From: Megalonaias nervosa
Lineage: Eukaryota > Mollusca > Bivalvia > Unionida > Unionidae
Assembly (NCBI GenBank): GCA_016617855.1
Contig: JAECUM010093583.1
Coordinates: 1 to 64,000 of the forward strand
Length of the DNA: 64,000 nucleotides
Direction of reading: 5' to 3'
Below are positions 43,951 to 55,517 of this stretch, piece after piece. Made by a program: the position numbers and the translations under genes. How positions within the stretch are numbered: the first letter of the stretch is position 1; every line of letters starts with the position of its first letter. The notes under the pieces are model-generated. The model made no database searches. It was not told the DNA's origin and was given only the letters and a program-made list of their open reading frames with translations.

Positions 43951-46839
43951 TGTGTCAGCCTAATATCTAGTTTGTGTCAAATGAGATTGCGTGCAATATG
44001 CATGTGTGCATGCGTGTGTCTGTGTCTTTTCCTTTATGTGCACTGTTTATTGTCCCTCGATTAATTGATAACCAGAAATGTTTTGATTGTAAGGTGACCC
44101 TGGAATGGTGTTCCCCAACCGTATTACGGATATAATAAAAACAGAAAAGAAAAAGAAAAATATGGTTCCTGCTTGCCATTGTCATATCATATGCGCTAAA
44201 ATCAAAATATTTCACAAACAAATTTGAATGAGTTCTTAGAGACTCATCTTAGGTTTTTGTTTGTAAGTTTCATTCGATTTGGATGAAGATTAGGGTAGTA
44301 AATGTCCGGTACATCAGACAAGGTTAGCATTTCAGATGGTATTGCGTTAAACGTCATACGTTTAACTTATGTCAAGAATAACTAGAGGCCCATTAGAATT
44401 TGGAGAAACATTAAATGATTAATAGTAGCTGGTATATAGGTGGGATATGCGGATTCATTAATTGTCCGTTTAAATTGTAGGAATAAGCAACGAGATTTAT
44501 GGGTAACTCTCTACGATCTTCAAGCTTAGTCAGCAAAAGGAAAAAAATGCTAATTAATAATGGAAAGCAGTAATAAATGAATATGACACAAAGAGAACAC
44601 CACGCATTATGGCGATTTCCTTTCTGTACTATTATTTATTATGGTCTTTTCTATTTAAACGTATTTCATTTTTAACCATTATTTCAACAAGCGATTAGGT
44701 GGGGTACATACGTTTTTAAAATTAACCAGTACAAGAAGATAGTGAAACCGTTATATCCACTTTTACCGAACTGTATCAGTAGCATACTGGAACATCACCA
44801 TGAAGAGACGAAGGGAATCACTTTCCAGTGCAATGATAGTCAACAGGTTACGAAGCGTTTTCAACGTAATTTCCGTTGAAAGCGATAATAGCATGTTATC
44901 TGTCATTTCAAGATTTTACCTGTGATACTAGTGAAACACAACGATCCCGTATCTGACGTATTTAGTGCAAACGGGTTGTAAATTTAACAAAATTATATGT
45001 ACCGGTGCATTTCAGCACTTGCCCGTATCGGACAATCAAACTTTCAAGCCGTGACATAAGATTTTATAGATCTGGCCCGAAACGGTGGAAACATACAATT
45101 TTAATTTGATAACACTAATGATGGCAACCTTTCAGGAGCAATGATTCATCGATTAAAATGTTGATTATCTGACTTCATTGATACTGGAATGCAGACAAGA
45201 GTTAAACTTCTCTGCCGATAGAGACTGCTTCCAGAAACAAATTTCCATTGCCATTCTTTGGAGGAATATGCCTGTACTATATCTTCCTGAGAGTATTCTG
45301 AATATACATCCTGTGTGCCACCAGTGAGTGGTTAAAATTACTCAGTATATTTGCGACAAAATAATTAAAGATATGAAGAGCGAATCCATTTTCTTCCAAT
45401 AATTTTCAAATAGAGCTGTATACTTTTTAGGGGCTCTTCTGTATACATTTCATGGTAAGGCTGGATAAATCCATTGCTTTATTGACTGTATATAGTCAAT
45501 TATTACAGAATAAGCCAAAATACAACTCTCATGCAAACATAATTGTGGATCTGTCATATTTGTTCATTTTCAGAAGGAGGCAGACGTGTTAACTAAAGTC
45601 AATGTCTCTTTCTTAAAAATTCAAACTTGATTTTATGTAATATAACTATGAAATCCAAATGCAGCTCGTTCAGCGGACTGTATTAGTGCCGAACGACTTT
45701 TTGTCTCTCCTATATAGTGTTATTTTCCATTAGACTGATTTAAATATGACACCGTCTCGCTCATAATCTTTACGTTTTTATCATGTAACTTACACATGCT
45801 GATCGGGCTCTTAAAGCTGGTTGAAATCTGAGATTATTACATTCATGCAGAGTAATCAGAAGCAATTGTAACTAATAAATACCAAAATATTAACAGGAAC
45901 AACAAGATCCTAAAATCTAACCATCATCCTTGAAGTTATACTGACATGAATGGCAATGTGTCGCAATTGAACTATAATTAGCATCCACAGATGTGGCAAG
46001 ATATGTTATCAGAAACAAATATAGCTTTAATGTTCTGCGTAAATTCAGGGCTAACAACGGATCAACAAGTGCAGACAAAATAACGATGGCATATTCGGAA
46101 AATATCATATGTCTGTGAATATTTGCTGCCAAGCAATGATGAAATAATTCCGCAGAGAATTTCTATGAATGCACTCACATTAAGCAGGCTAATGCCCTTA
46201 GATTAACCGTCGAGACATTTCTAAATGTGTTTACAAAGTTCAAAGTCGATGAATGCGCATTTAAACCTCAGTCATTTATCAAACTAAAACGTCTTAAAAC
46301 CCTTAATTCATGTTGCTGCTGATCGTTAGGACAGTATACATTTGTATTATTCTACTATCAATGTAAAGAGGCTTCGTTACTAATACAAAATATTGCACAC
46401 CATGCTATATCTCTGCTACTAGTTTTTATTCCTATGACAAATATAGTACCAGAAAGTACCAGAAAATGCGCATAAACATTGACTTGTAATGGATTTAACA
46501 GTTCCAATGTGCACGAGTTCAGTCACATGTGTCGAGAAAAGATTCATACTTAGTGAATTTCTAAGACGGTGAAAGCACATAAAAACAACTGTCTCTAATC
46601 TGTCTCTAATCTGTCCAGCCAATTAGATTGTTATACAGACTATTCTTTCATCTGTTTCATTCAGTCTCTCTGAGCATGGGGGTATCAAGATATGGTTTTG
46701 ATGGAGTTGCAATTTGACCAATACGTTAATGTCAACCATCATTATATATCATATAAGGGAAGTGTGAATCACAGAGAGTGGCTACAGTCCTCATATCCAT
46801 ATATGCATATTTGCTTTTTCACTTTTATTATTATTATTA

Positions 46840-46882
<43 letters not shown>

Positions 46883-48630
46883 CATCATCATCATCATCAT
46901 CATCATTAGTATTATTTCGTCAGGTTCGGTATATTTTGGAGCAACACAAACCGGCAGTATACGTTATTAAATATCCAATTAACATCCAGAGTCTCTAGAG
47001 TTTGATTCTGTATGTTGCCATTACATAAAACCTGTGCAATATTTGGAACAAGGCATTAAATTAAATTACCTTAAACATCCATATCAATTTGTTTTGTTCT
47101 ATTGTTGAAATTGTGAGTTCTTTCAGAACAAGCGAATCACCTGTGACCACTCTTAAGTTATTGGTCATTTGTAGAACACTCTCGTGTTTTGATTTTGTAA
47201 TGTTTACTGCCTTTTTATAATACTGCAAAATATTCGGTACGTTATTATTTCAAAATAGTTTTCGCACTGTACACATTAAAATAAGCAACGGAATCTAATA
47301 TGTAAAGTAATATTTCTTCATAGGTCAAATTTCTTGCTCTCTATGTATTAAATGTATCTTTCAAAATTAAAGAAATAGCTCAACATTCCGCACGTCCGAT
47401 GCACATATTCGTGCCTTGATTCTTATTAGGCCTTGTCTAATCTTTCTTTTGGTTAAACTATGACATTACAGTGATATATTTGTTTTGCCAATAACGAATA
47501 CTGCACATTTGTTGGATCAGGCATTTCATTTTCTCCAGTTTCTTCTCCAGTTCGTTTCCGTTTTGCATTTCACGAGTCATAACTGCAACGTGGCCGATTC
47601 TTGTGCAATTGTGGAATTTAATAATGCTGTTATAAATCTTTTTCTGTACTTTGCTTCTAAATTAATGTTATCTATTATTTTCTTCCTTTTTTATTTTTCT
47701 TTGAGATAAAGACGATTTCATTGTCTGTATATGAATGTTATTAATGTTCAAATTCATATTGATCCATGGAAATATGCTCAAAAGTTATAATCTATTGCAT
47801 CTCAATTTTATTACACAATAATTCCAATTTTTATGAATTGACTGCGTTTTCTACGTTTTGATTGGATGTAAACTGTCACGTGATACTGATCTGGAATTTT
47901 TTACACATCGATAAATTCTGCGGACTACTTTTGCTTCCCTGTTTTCAGATCATCCGAAGTGAAGTTTTATCTATGCCTATATCAACGCCTTACACCCTAA
48001 AAATAACAACAACAAGTTCCCACCCACCCACTCCTGTGATTTCCGATCAAAAATGACAAGCCTCAGATTAAAATCGACCATTAGAAGTTAAAACAATGTA
48101 ATTGCACAGACCTTCCTGCACTCCAACACTCACCCCTTTTGCCGAAGAAGGCATATGACAGGCTTTAGAAGCCAATCTTCGGAAATTGTTGCATTTCACC
48201 TCGACAATATGTTACAGCAGCGGTTATTAAAAGTCATGGTCATATGTCAACAAAAAGAATCTCACTAAAAATGGACACGATTTTGCTTTTGAAAGATCGA
48301 AATGCGTAGAAAGTAACAACGACGTTGCTATAACAACACGTGCCATACGCAAGCGTAATTTTCGGAAAAAAAGGAACATTCCTGGTTTAACCGCAACAAC
48401 CATTCTTTATATAAAATAATGATCATAACAATATATCACTAGCATAACACGCTATGACATTCTACCCCGTGTCACTGTATAAAGAATCAATGAATCTTGG
48501 CTAGCGAAGATAGGGCTATGTATTCTATCGCACTTAAGAGGCTAATGAAAGAACACTTCGATGTACATAAAAGTGAATGTTTTGTTAATTAAATCTGCTG
48601 ATCTGATGTTAGAAAGGAAGCAAATTGGAA
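43951..48630. other. Long non-coding stretch
   Basis: No gene is supported. It holds the ATT/ATC microsatellite at 46825-46907. Other frames are short and featureless. Confidence 0.45.
46825..46907. repeat. (ATT)n-(ATC)n microsatellite
   Basis: A trinucleotide array whose first part is ATT and last part ATC. It encodes an Ile run in one frame, which is not a gene. Confidence 0.95.
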
Positions 48631-48796
48631 TTATAAGGATTAAACTGATCATAGCTGGGTGTTTATCGATGTGTACATTTTACCTAATCAATCACAAAGT
48701 ATACATAAAGTCCTTCGGACTTCATTTACTTTGTGAGTGATTAGGTAAAATGTACGCATCGATAAATACCCAACCATGATCATTTGATCCTATAGT
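48631..48796. repeat. 166-bp imperfect palindrome
   Basis: The two arms (about 48631-48705 and 48722-48796) are reverse complements with few mismatches. Shared blocks include TGATCAT, GTTTATCGATG or its variant, TACATTTTACCTAATCA and CACAAAGTA. The centre is the perfect palindrome AAGTCCTTCGGACTT. It has no coding content. It resembles a foldback MITE, but I saw no clear target duplication. Confidence 0.8.
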
Positions 48797-48924
48797 GAAT
48801 TGTTCTGGAAATTCACTGTTAACAATATCAGACGATGCAAACTGATTAGTGGTCCTGTCGGCTATGTTTAGCATAAGACTTTCACTACATCCAAAAGAAT
48901 GAAAATGAACTGAGGAACACTTCA

Positions 48925-49480
48925 GGGAAGATCAGCATGAGAAGAAAAAGAAACAAGTGGTTTTATCTATTTTAACTTTGAATTTACGTAAGAGACTGCC
49001 ATTTTCGTCCCTAATTTTTGCGTAGCTCATTGGGCATACAAGAACATATTTCCTCGCAATTGTCCAAATTATAGTAAGATTCTAAGAGGACGTAGGAAAA
49101 TCTTTCGGGGACTTCGCAATAATCCCAATTTTGTCAAACGGCTCTTTGACCCTGCCGACGACACCTAGATCGAAGTGGACATTTAGTGTGATGGGAATCA
49201 TGATCGAATTGTTAGTCATAGCTAACAATTTCTCTTGGTACGACGGACAATGTATTACGAAATATTATTCACAACAAGGCAATGAATGTCTCACAATTAC
49301 CATGAATGGAGACAAACTCATGAACATGAAAGTGGGACAAGTAGAGTTTAAAGATTTTATGCATTATTTAGAGACGCATTTGAGTTGAATGCCTACATCG
49401 TTTGGAATGACAGAAATGGTCAAAGGTTATTTCAGCACTTTTTCAAAACCGACGCTAATCAACACTTTGTTGTCGATCTT
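48925..49480 (+). pseudogene. Fragment of a second viral-type family B DNA polymerase
   Basis: Reading across several frames the fragment gives the order of the exonuclease domain of protein-primed (DNA_pol_B_2) polymerases. An exo I-like FNFEFT (normally D-x-E) lies near 48965, a Cys and Arg-rich link (RNCPNYSKILRGRRKIFRG) near 49060, and exo II NNFSWYDGQCITKY (normally HNF-x-x-YDG) near 49230. It continues with GDKLMNMKVGQVEFKDF and, after a shift, MPTSFGMTEMVKGYF and TDANQHFV near 49400-49475. It is clearly not a copy of the Polinton PolB at 9.4-12.6 kb, whose exo II block is HNFRGYDGH with different flanks. The catalytic residues are substituted. The gag region of the retrotransposon begins right after it. 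Confidence 0.7.
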
Positions 49481-49489
49481 TTTTCTGAC

Positions 49490-49990
49490 GTTCTCTATCC
49501 TACTACGATTCTGACAGCTGGATACACTTATGTCGAATTTGCAAGAGAAAAAGAGCAGTTATTTGATAGATGGTGCTTAACCAAGAAAGTTGATCAAGAT
49601 TTTGAAAGTCTTAGACAATTTGTATTACTTGAAGAGTTCAAGAACTGTGTCCATATTGACATTAAGACTTATCTTGATGAGCATAAGGTCGAAACCTTGG
49701 AAAATGCTACTCGTGCTGCTGGCGAGTATTTTTAGCTCATAAAGTTTCTTCTGTATGCAAGTTTTGCACTCAGCAGTCTTCTGGTAAAAAGGTATTTCAG
49801 CCTAATACGAGCCCTTCGAAATCTCAATCGAGCACAGCTTTTAGAAATCAAGCTTCTGATAAGCTTGATCAAAAATCCTTGTCCCTATTGAAAGAAGAAA
49901 CGACACGTTATTGCTGATTGCAACAAATTGAAAACTAAGCATCAGAATCAAGATAGACCTATTCAAAATTCTCTTATTTCTAAGAGGTCA
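49490..49990 (+). pseudogene. Gag with SCAN-like region and degraded zinc knuckle
   Basis: The open part to 49735 contains FDRWCLTKKVDQDFESLRQF, VLLEEFKNCV, IKTYLDEHKVETLENA and AGEYF, the SCAN-like helical region typical of Gag in gypsy elements of aquatic animals. After a stop at about 49735 the reading continues to a CCHC-type knuckle at about 49880-49921. Its spacing C-x2-(C)-x4-H-x4-C is right, but the second Cys codon is a TGA. The start is not preserved; the frame runs in from the PolB fragment, so the true N-terminus has been lost or replaced. Confidence 0.75.
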
Positions 49991-50039
49991 AGGTCACGGT
50001 AATGTATTGAAAGTAATACATTTGTTGGGTCTCATCAAC

Positions 50040-50533
50040 CCCAGTCTGATTTTATTACGTACAATTATGAACCAATTATGTCGAGGGGTTCTATATCACT
50101 CTTGGGTGATTTGGCCAACCCTATTCCTATTAAAATTTTAAGCGACACAGGAGCGTCGTTTATCAAGAACTTTGCCTTTTTCTGAGAAGTCTTCTTCTAA
50201 TGAGAGTGTTCTTATTCATGGAGTAGAGTGTGACTTTGTTAATGTTCCCCTCCATTGTGTGAATGTGTCATCAGACTTAGTCTCAGGACATGTGACATTC
50301 GGAATAGTGTAATGTTTACCCGTTCAGGGCATTCATTTATTTCTAGGCGACGACCTAGATGGAGAAAGGTTGTGGTCAATCCACTTGTCACTGACAAGCC
50401 TTCTTTGGATCAAACAGCCTATCCCATTGAAAAAGGATTCCCCGATTTATACCCAGCTTGTCCAGTTACTAGAGCTATGGCAAAGAAAGCTCTTGAGAAT
50501 GATGTTGAACAGGAAAGTATTCCTTTTAGCTGA
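50040..50533 (+). pseudogene. Retropepsin-type aspartic protease region
   Basis: KILSDTGAS (50132-50158) is the retroviral protease active-site motif D-T/S-G. The downstream part has LGDD, then KVVVNPLVTDKP and a linker ending VTRAMAKKAL (near 50480), the usual lead-out in this family. Shifts occur at about 50165 and 50270. The product would process Gag-Pol. Confidence 0.75.
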
Positions 50534-50821
50534 CACATGTATTGGTCAGGCTTTTGATGAGGTCACTTTCACTCCTTGTTTTTATCTATCAAAAGATATT
50601 GATCACAGTGATCCTCTTTTAACTACTCATTCTCTTTTTTTTCTAATCAGGGTGACAATCGACAATCACTTGTCGTCGAACAGAAAAAAGATTCTGAGAT
50701 CTCTTGTTTGTTTCAAAGGGCCATTAGTGAAAGTGAAGCCACTGAAGTACCTGTCTATTATTTCATTAAAAAATTGGAATTCTTATGAGAAAATGGAGGC
50801 CTCCCAAGGTACCTGCTGGTG

Positions 50822-51510
50822 ACGAGTGGTCAGTGAACTATCAAATTGTAGTTCCAAAATCATACAGACAGGACATTCTTAGTCTGTCCCATGAGCTCCT
50901 TTGGCTGGTCATTTAGGGATTAATAAGACTTATCACAACATCTTGACTCACTTCTTTTGGCCAAAAATTAAAAGTGATGTTTGTAAATATTGCAAATATT
51001 GTCATACTTGTCAAATGGTATAAAAACCCAGTCAGAAGATACCTAAGGCTCATCTGCAACCTATTCCTGCATTTGACGAACCCTTGAGCAGAATAATGGT
51101 AGATTGTGTCGGTCCCTTATCTAAGATCAAGTCAGGTAACCAATACTTGTTGACCATAATGTGCGCGTCAACAAGATTCCCAGAGGCAATTCCTTTGAGG
51201 AATATTAAAACGAAAATAATAGTAAAGGCTTTGATAAAGGTTTGTTTACTGAGTTTGGCCTTCACAAATCAGTCCAATCTGATCAATGGTCAAATGGTGT
51301 GTCTATAATATTCCAGCAAATCATGCAGAATTTGGCATCCAGCAATTCAAGTCAAAAGAGAAATTATGGTTTAACAGAACCTCAATGGAGAGAACTTTTG
51401 AGTGTGGTAATAGAGTTCTGGCTCTCATGCTCATTCTTCAAAATTTTCTTCAGATAAGGTGTTACGGCCCTTACAAAGTTAAGAAGAAAATGAATGAGTT
51501 AAATTATAAT
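50822..51510 (+). pseudogene. Integrase region, placed upstream of RT
   Basis: A degraded H2C2 zinc domain lies at about 50905-51020 (AGHLGINKTYHNILTHFFWPK then CKYCKYCHTCQ in the normal order, no H or C missing). The catalytic core follows: IMVDCVGPLSKIKSGNQYLL (first Asp near 51105) and, after a shift, KSVQSDQWSNGVS (second Asp near 51280). The third catalytic residue is not visible because the end of the core is scrambled. There is no integrase after RNase H. Confidence 0.8.
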
Positions 51511-51862
51511 AATAGTACTCCTGGGATATAAATAAATTAAAGGAGTACTAGTATATTGAGAGAGATAGCCAGGTTAATCATGCAATTAATTTAGTTGTAC
51601 CTGCCCCACACAGTGAGGATTTAAGTAAAGAAATGCCATCGGACACTATTGCTTTTGGAGCGACAAATCTTCTCAATTCTGAAATTATGAATAGTCTGGA
51701 CCAGAAACTTTCACATTTGAAACAGCAAGAAAGGAATGTACTTACACAGTTATTATTTGAATATGAGCACTTATTTCCAGATGTTCCTACAAGAACAAAC
51801 AAAATTTTGCATGACGTTGAAATTGTAAATTCCAAACCTGTGAAACAAACCCATACAGGATA

Positions 51863-52590
51863 AACCGTCTCAAACAGAAACACTTGAAAAAAGAAATTCA
51901 GTCTTTGCTGGAAAATGATTTCATACGGCCTAGTAAAAGTCACTGGAGTTTACCATGTATACTTGTTCCGAAACCAGATAAAACTTTCGGCATGTGCACG
52001 GGTTATAGAAAAGTGAACAGTGTGACTAAAACATATTCATTTCCATTACCAAGAATCGATGACTACATTGATAAAATTAGAATTTCAAAGTATATCACCA
52101 AATTTGACCTTCTGAAATGATTCTGGCAAATTCCACTGACGGAAAGGGCAAAGGAAATTTCCGCATTCGTGACTCCCGATGGACTTTATCAATATAAAGT
52201 GATACCGTTCGGGATGAAGGGTTCTCCAAATACTTTTCAACGTCTAATGAATATGATTACCTCTGGTCTAGATAATTGCGATGCTTATATCGATGATGTC
52301 ATCATCTACAACGACACCTGGAAAGAACATTTAGCAACAATTCGGAAATTCTTTGACAGACTAACTGATACAAGCTTGAGAATTAATTTATCCAACAGTG
52401 AGTTCTGCCGTGCTAGTGTAACATTTCTAGGACATATTGTGGGACATGGACAAGTTAAACCTATAGATGCTAAGGTCAAGGCTATCTCTGATTTCCCTGT
52501 GCCTGTCAGTAAAAAGCAACTGATGCGATGTTTAGGTATGGCTGGATACTATCAAAACTTTTGTTTCAATTTTTCTATAATTGCTTAACA
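51863..52590 (+). pseudogene. Gypsy-type reverse transcriptase, one in-frame stop
   Basis: Blocks in order: IQSLLENDFIRPSKSHWSLP, LVPKPDKTFGMCTGYRKVN (normally RxCxDYRKLN), KYITKFDLL (palm A), then TGA at 52118-52120, then FWQIPLTERAKEISAFVTPDG, PFGMKGSPNTFQRLMN, AYIDDVIIY (YIDD, palm C, near 52286) and FLGHIV. The Asp residues of palm A and C are kept; one stop and a few substitutions break the gene. Confidence 0.9.
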
Positions 52591-52599
52591 CCTGAGAAA

Positions 52600-53123
52600 T
52601 TTATTGAGCAAAAAAACCAAGTTTCATTGGACTGAAAAATGTCAGGAGGCTTTTGATAAGTTAAAGGCTATACTTACGAGTGCACCAGTTCTTGCAGCTC
52701 AAATTTCACTCAATCATTTAAATTGGCTGTTGATGCAAGTGATGTTGAGGTTGGAGCAGTATTGATTCAAGAAGATAAAAATGGTGTTGATCATCCAGTA
52801 TGCTATTTTTCTAAGAAATTAAGTAAGCACCAAAGAAATTATTCCGCAATCGAAAAGGAATGTTTGGCTTTGATATTGGCGTTACAACATTTTGAAGTTT
52901 ACATAGTTCAGCTCCTTCTCCGATTATTGTGTTTAGTGATCACAACCCCCTTACTTACATCGACAAGATGAAAAACAAAAATCAAAGATTATTAAGGTGG
53001 AGTTTATTGTTACAGGAATATAATATTGACACCAGGCACATCAAGGGAAAAGAAAATTTAATAGCAGATGCACTTTCCCGTGTACAGAAATATTATTTCA
53101 TGTACACTTTGTATCATTCATAA
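52600..53123 (+). pseudogene. RNase H domain of the retrotransposon
   Basis: After the linker TKFHWTEKCQEAFDKLK the domain shows LAVDASDVEVGAVLIQ (catalytic Asp near 52733), SKKLSKHQRNYSAIEKECLA (catalytic Glu) and, after a shift near 52915, FSDHNPLTYI, then HIKGKENLIADALSR (last Asp). It ends near 53123, about 90 bp before the polypurine tract. Confidence 0.88.
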
Positions 53124-53215
53124 GAGTTCTTCTAATGTTATTTTTTTAAACCTCATATATAATTAACCTATGGTAAAAATAAATCTTTATTATATAAATC
53201 TTTCTTTTTCTTTTA

Positions 53216-53225
53216 TGAGGGGAAG
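53216..53225 (+). promoter_or_regulatory. Polypurine tract (plus-strand primer)
   Basis: GAGGGGAAG lies immediately before the TG that opens the 3' LTR, the position and composition expected of the plus-strand priming site. Confidence 0.75.
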
Positions 53226-54066
53226 TGTTATATATATTTAATTTAATTATTTGTTTTTTTAGTTTTAGTTTGTTGTAATTCCATTACATGCTATTATAAG
53301 GTAACTTTGTCTACTGGAGTTGACACTTTTTCAGAAATTCAGTTCAGTTCTGTTTGACCTGATAATAGAAACACTGTATCTAGTTGCTGACCTTGATTTA
53401 AAACCACTAAGGGTTCTGGTAAAAAACTTTTTGATTATTCTTTTCCAGAGTAAGAACCATTGTTTTCAGCTAAGGCCATACTGGGAGTACGTGATGTGAG
53501 GCATGTAAAAAGCTTCTTTTTTGTTCTGGAAGGGTGACCATCTGACCCTCATACGCGAATCTGTTTTGTGTCTTAAATTAGTGCATAACTATTTTCTGGA
53601 TAGAATTTGGGCATTCGGGCTCCAAACCATTGACACTTAAAGGTGTTTTGTTGTGACCAGTTTGAGTTTAAATTTTATTTTATGGAATTCAATTGATTAT
53701 TTTCCTTGGAAATACATAAGTGCGCCTTACAAAATTCTCGGACAAAGTCATTCATTAAAATTTTTTCGGAATTCAAAACTGGAATATTATTTTCTGTTAT
53801 TCAGCAAGGAACTGTTGGCACATCTATACTTTGAAGGTTACGACAGACGTCATCGCCCTCCATTTTGAATTTCATCGGGACTCGAACTCAGATTCATTTA
53901 GGACTTTTTAATAATAGGACTTCTATTTTTTAATTCTTGTATTAATTTTCGATTTGATTCGTAAAACCGTAAGTTATTGTTCTCATTTTTACTTTGTTTT
54001 TCTAGGGAAATAAAATTGTTTGTTTAATTTTACAAAGCTTGTTGTCTTCATATTACTGAATGTTAC
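53226..54066 (+). mobile_element. 3' LTR of the Gmr1-like element
   Basis: Begins TGTTATATATATTTAATTT and aligns with the solo LTR at 58132, for example CATTACATGCTATTATAA early on and TTTTACAAAGCTTGTTG near the end. The last about 50-100 bp do not match the solo copies, so the 3' border is uncertain and may be truncated. Confidence 0.75.
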
Positions 54067-54540
54067 GACGTGGTTGGCATCGACCGCTGAATCGATGCGA
54101 CAGTTCGTTTGGAGGTCGAATCAATCCAACACGATTGTTGAATGACGTGGACGATTCTCAGGAAGAATACATCAAATACATCAATTCGTGTTCTTTGTAG
54201 CCATGGTCTTCAATTACCCGTAGAGCACCCTGGACTATTGACAGAACACATTGAAGTCAGTCCGAAAAGTTTAGTTTTAAAGAATGAAAACGTTAAATAT
54301 CCATCTCAAACGAGCAAACGCTTCATTTATGTTCATCTTGTGTGTATCCTCCTTTCTCTCACTCTCCGTCTGAAGATGAACTTCATTTTTGCAAATCGAA
54401 TATGTGTACTCGCAATGGAAAGATACTATACTACCCCTTTCTATTGGTTTATTGTGTAAATTAATTAAGTTAATGATCTTGAAAGTGATTATCAGGCGAA
54501 TATAATTGTTTTAATAACGTTTAAGCTAGACATTTCCAAT

Positions 54541-55473
54541 GTGAAATCATGGATGACATGTAACAAGCTGCAGATGAATGATGATACAACTGAAGCCATT
54601 CTGATTACAACACAAAGACTTTCTCATTCACATCCTTTACCTCAGACAATAAATATCAGCAACACCAACATTAAATTCACACAGTCAGTACGAAACCTAG
54701 GTGTTACTCTTGACAGTACTCTCTCATTGCATCAACATGTCATGAACATATGCAAGGCTTCATATCTTGAGCTAAGACGCATCATCTCCATTCGCAAGTA
54801 TCTTTCAGTTGTTGCCACTAAAATACTTGTGTGTTCTTTAGTAGTTTCAAGACTGGACTATTGTAGCTCAATTCTGTCTGATTCGTCTTAATATCTACTC
54901 CAGAAACTTCAAAAAGTTCAAAACGCAGCTTCTCGGATCATCCTTAGAGTACCACGATCAGAGCACGCCTCTCCCTGCTCTGTACCCTACACTGGCTATC
55001 CATTCGATCCAGAATTAAACACAAAATTTGTTCTCTGTGTTACATTTCATTGATGGGCTCCAGTCCAACATACCTATTCGACCTCACCCATGTGTACACT
55101 AGCAAGATACTTACGCACTTCTTCTGACACTCGTATTCTCATTATTCCCACTATGAAAATGAAATCATATGGACAACGTTCTTTTGCATACCAGGGCCCA
55201 GCAACGTGGAACGAATTGCCCACTGAACTTAGACACAAAGACACAGTGATCTCATTCAAGAGCGCTCTTAAAACTCACCTATTTCAACTGCAAGAACAGA
55301 CTTAAAGACCTAATAATGTATCCTTGCCTTAAATATTTACAGCATATTTTCTGTTTCTACTTTCGTGGTGTTTGTTTTTAATTTTGTAATCATATCATTA
55401 TATATGTTTTTTAAGTGTTGTCAAATGTTGTAAAGCGCTTAGAGCTTCAAAAGATTAGGCGCTATACAAAGTC

Positions 55474-55516
<43 letters not shown>
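54541..55516 (+). mobile_element. LINE 3' end (CR1/L2-type look) with ATT tail
   Basis: The last part of a reverse transcriptase and its C-terminal domain: WMTCNKLQMNDDTTEAILI, VRNLGVTLDSTLSLHQHV, VCSLVVSRLDYCSSIL (to 54891), a degraded link, then YGQRSFAYQGPATWNELP and SALKTHLF (to 55305). The 3' UTR holds GTAAAGCGCTTAGAGC and GCGCTATACAAAG and ends in an (ATT)n tail at 55476-55516. These are typical of CR1/L2-related LINEs of marine animals. It is 5' truncated, as usual for LINEs, with at least one shift and stop. Confidence 0.82.

Positions 55517-55517
<1 letters not shown>

Larger units (their letters stand above)
49481..54066 (+). mobile_element. Gmr1-like gypsy retrotransposon, 5' truncated and decayed
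   Basis: Domain order is gag, aspartic protease, integrase, reverse transcriptase, RNase H, polypurine tract, 3' LTR. The RT and RNase H are of the Ty3/gypsy type, yet integrase precedes RT, as in copia. That arrangement is known from the Gmr1 group of gypsy-like elements. No 5' LTR or primer-binding site is present: a PolB fragment stands where they should be. Every domain carries stops or shifts. Confidence 0.85.

Noticed and set aside
46692..46970. Frame with a long isoleucine run, resembling a membrane segment
   Set aside because: The run is the ATT/ATC microsatellite and its flanks are not protein-like.
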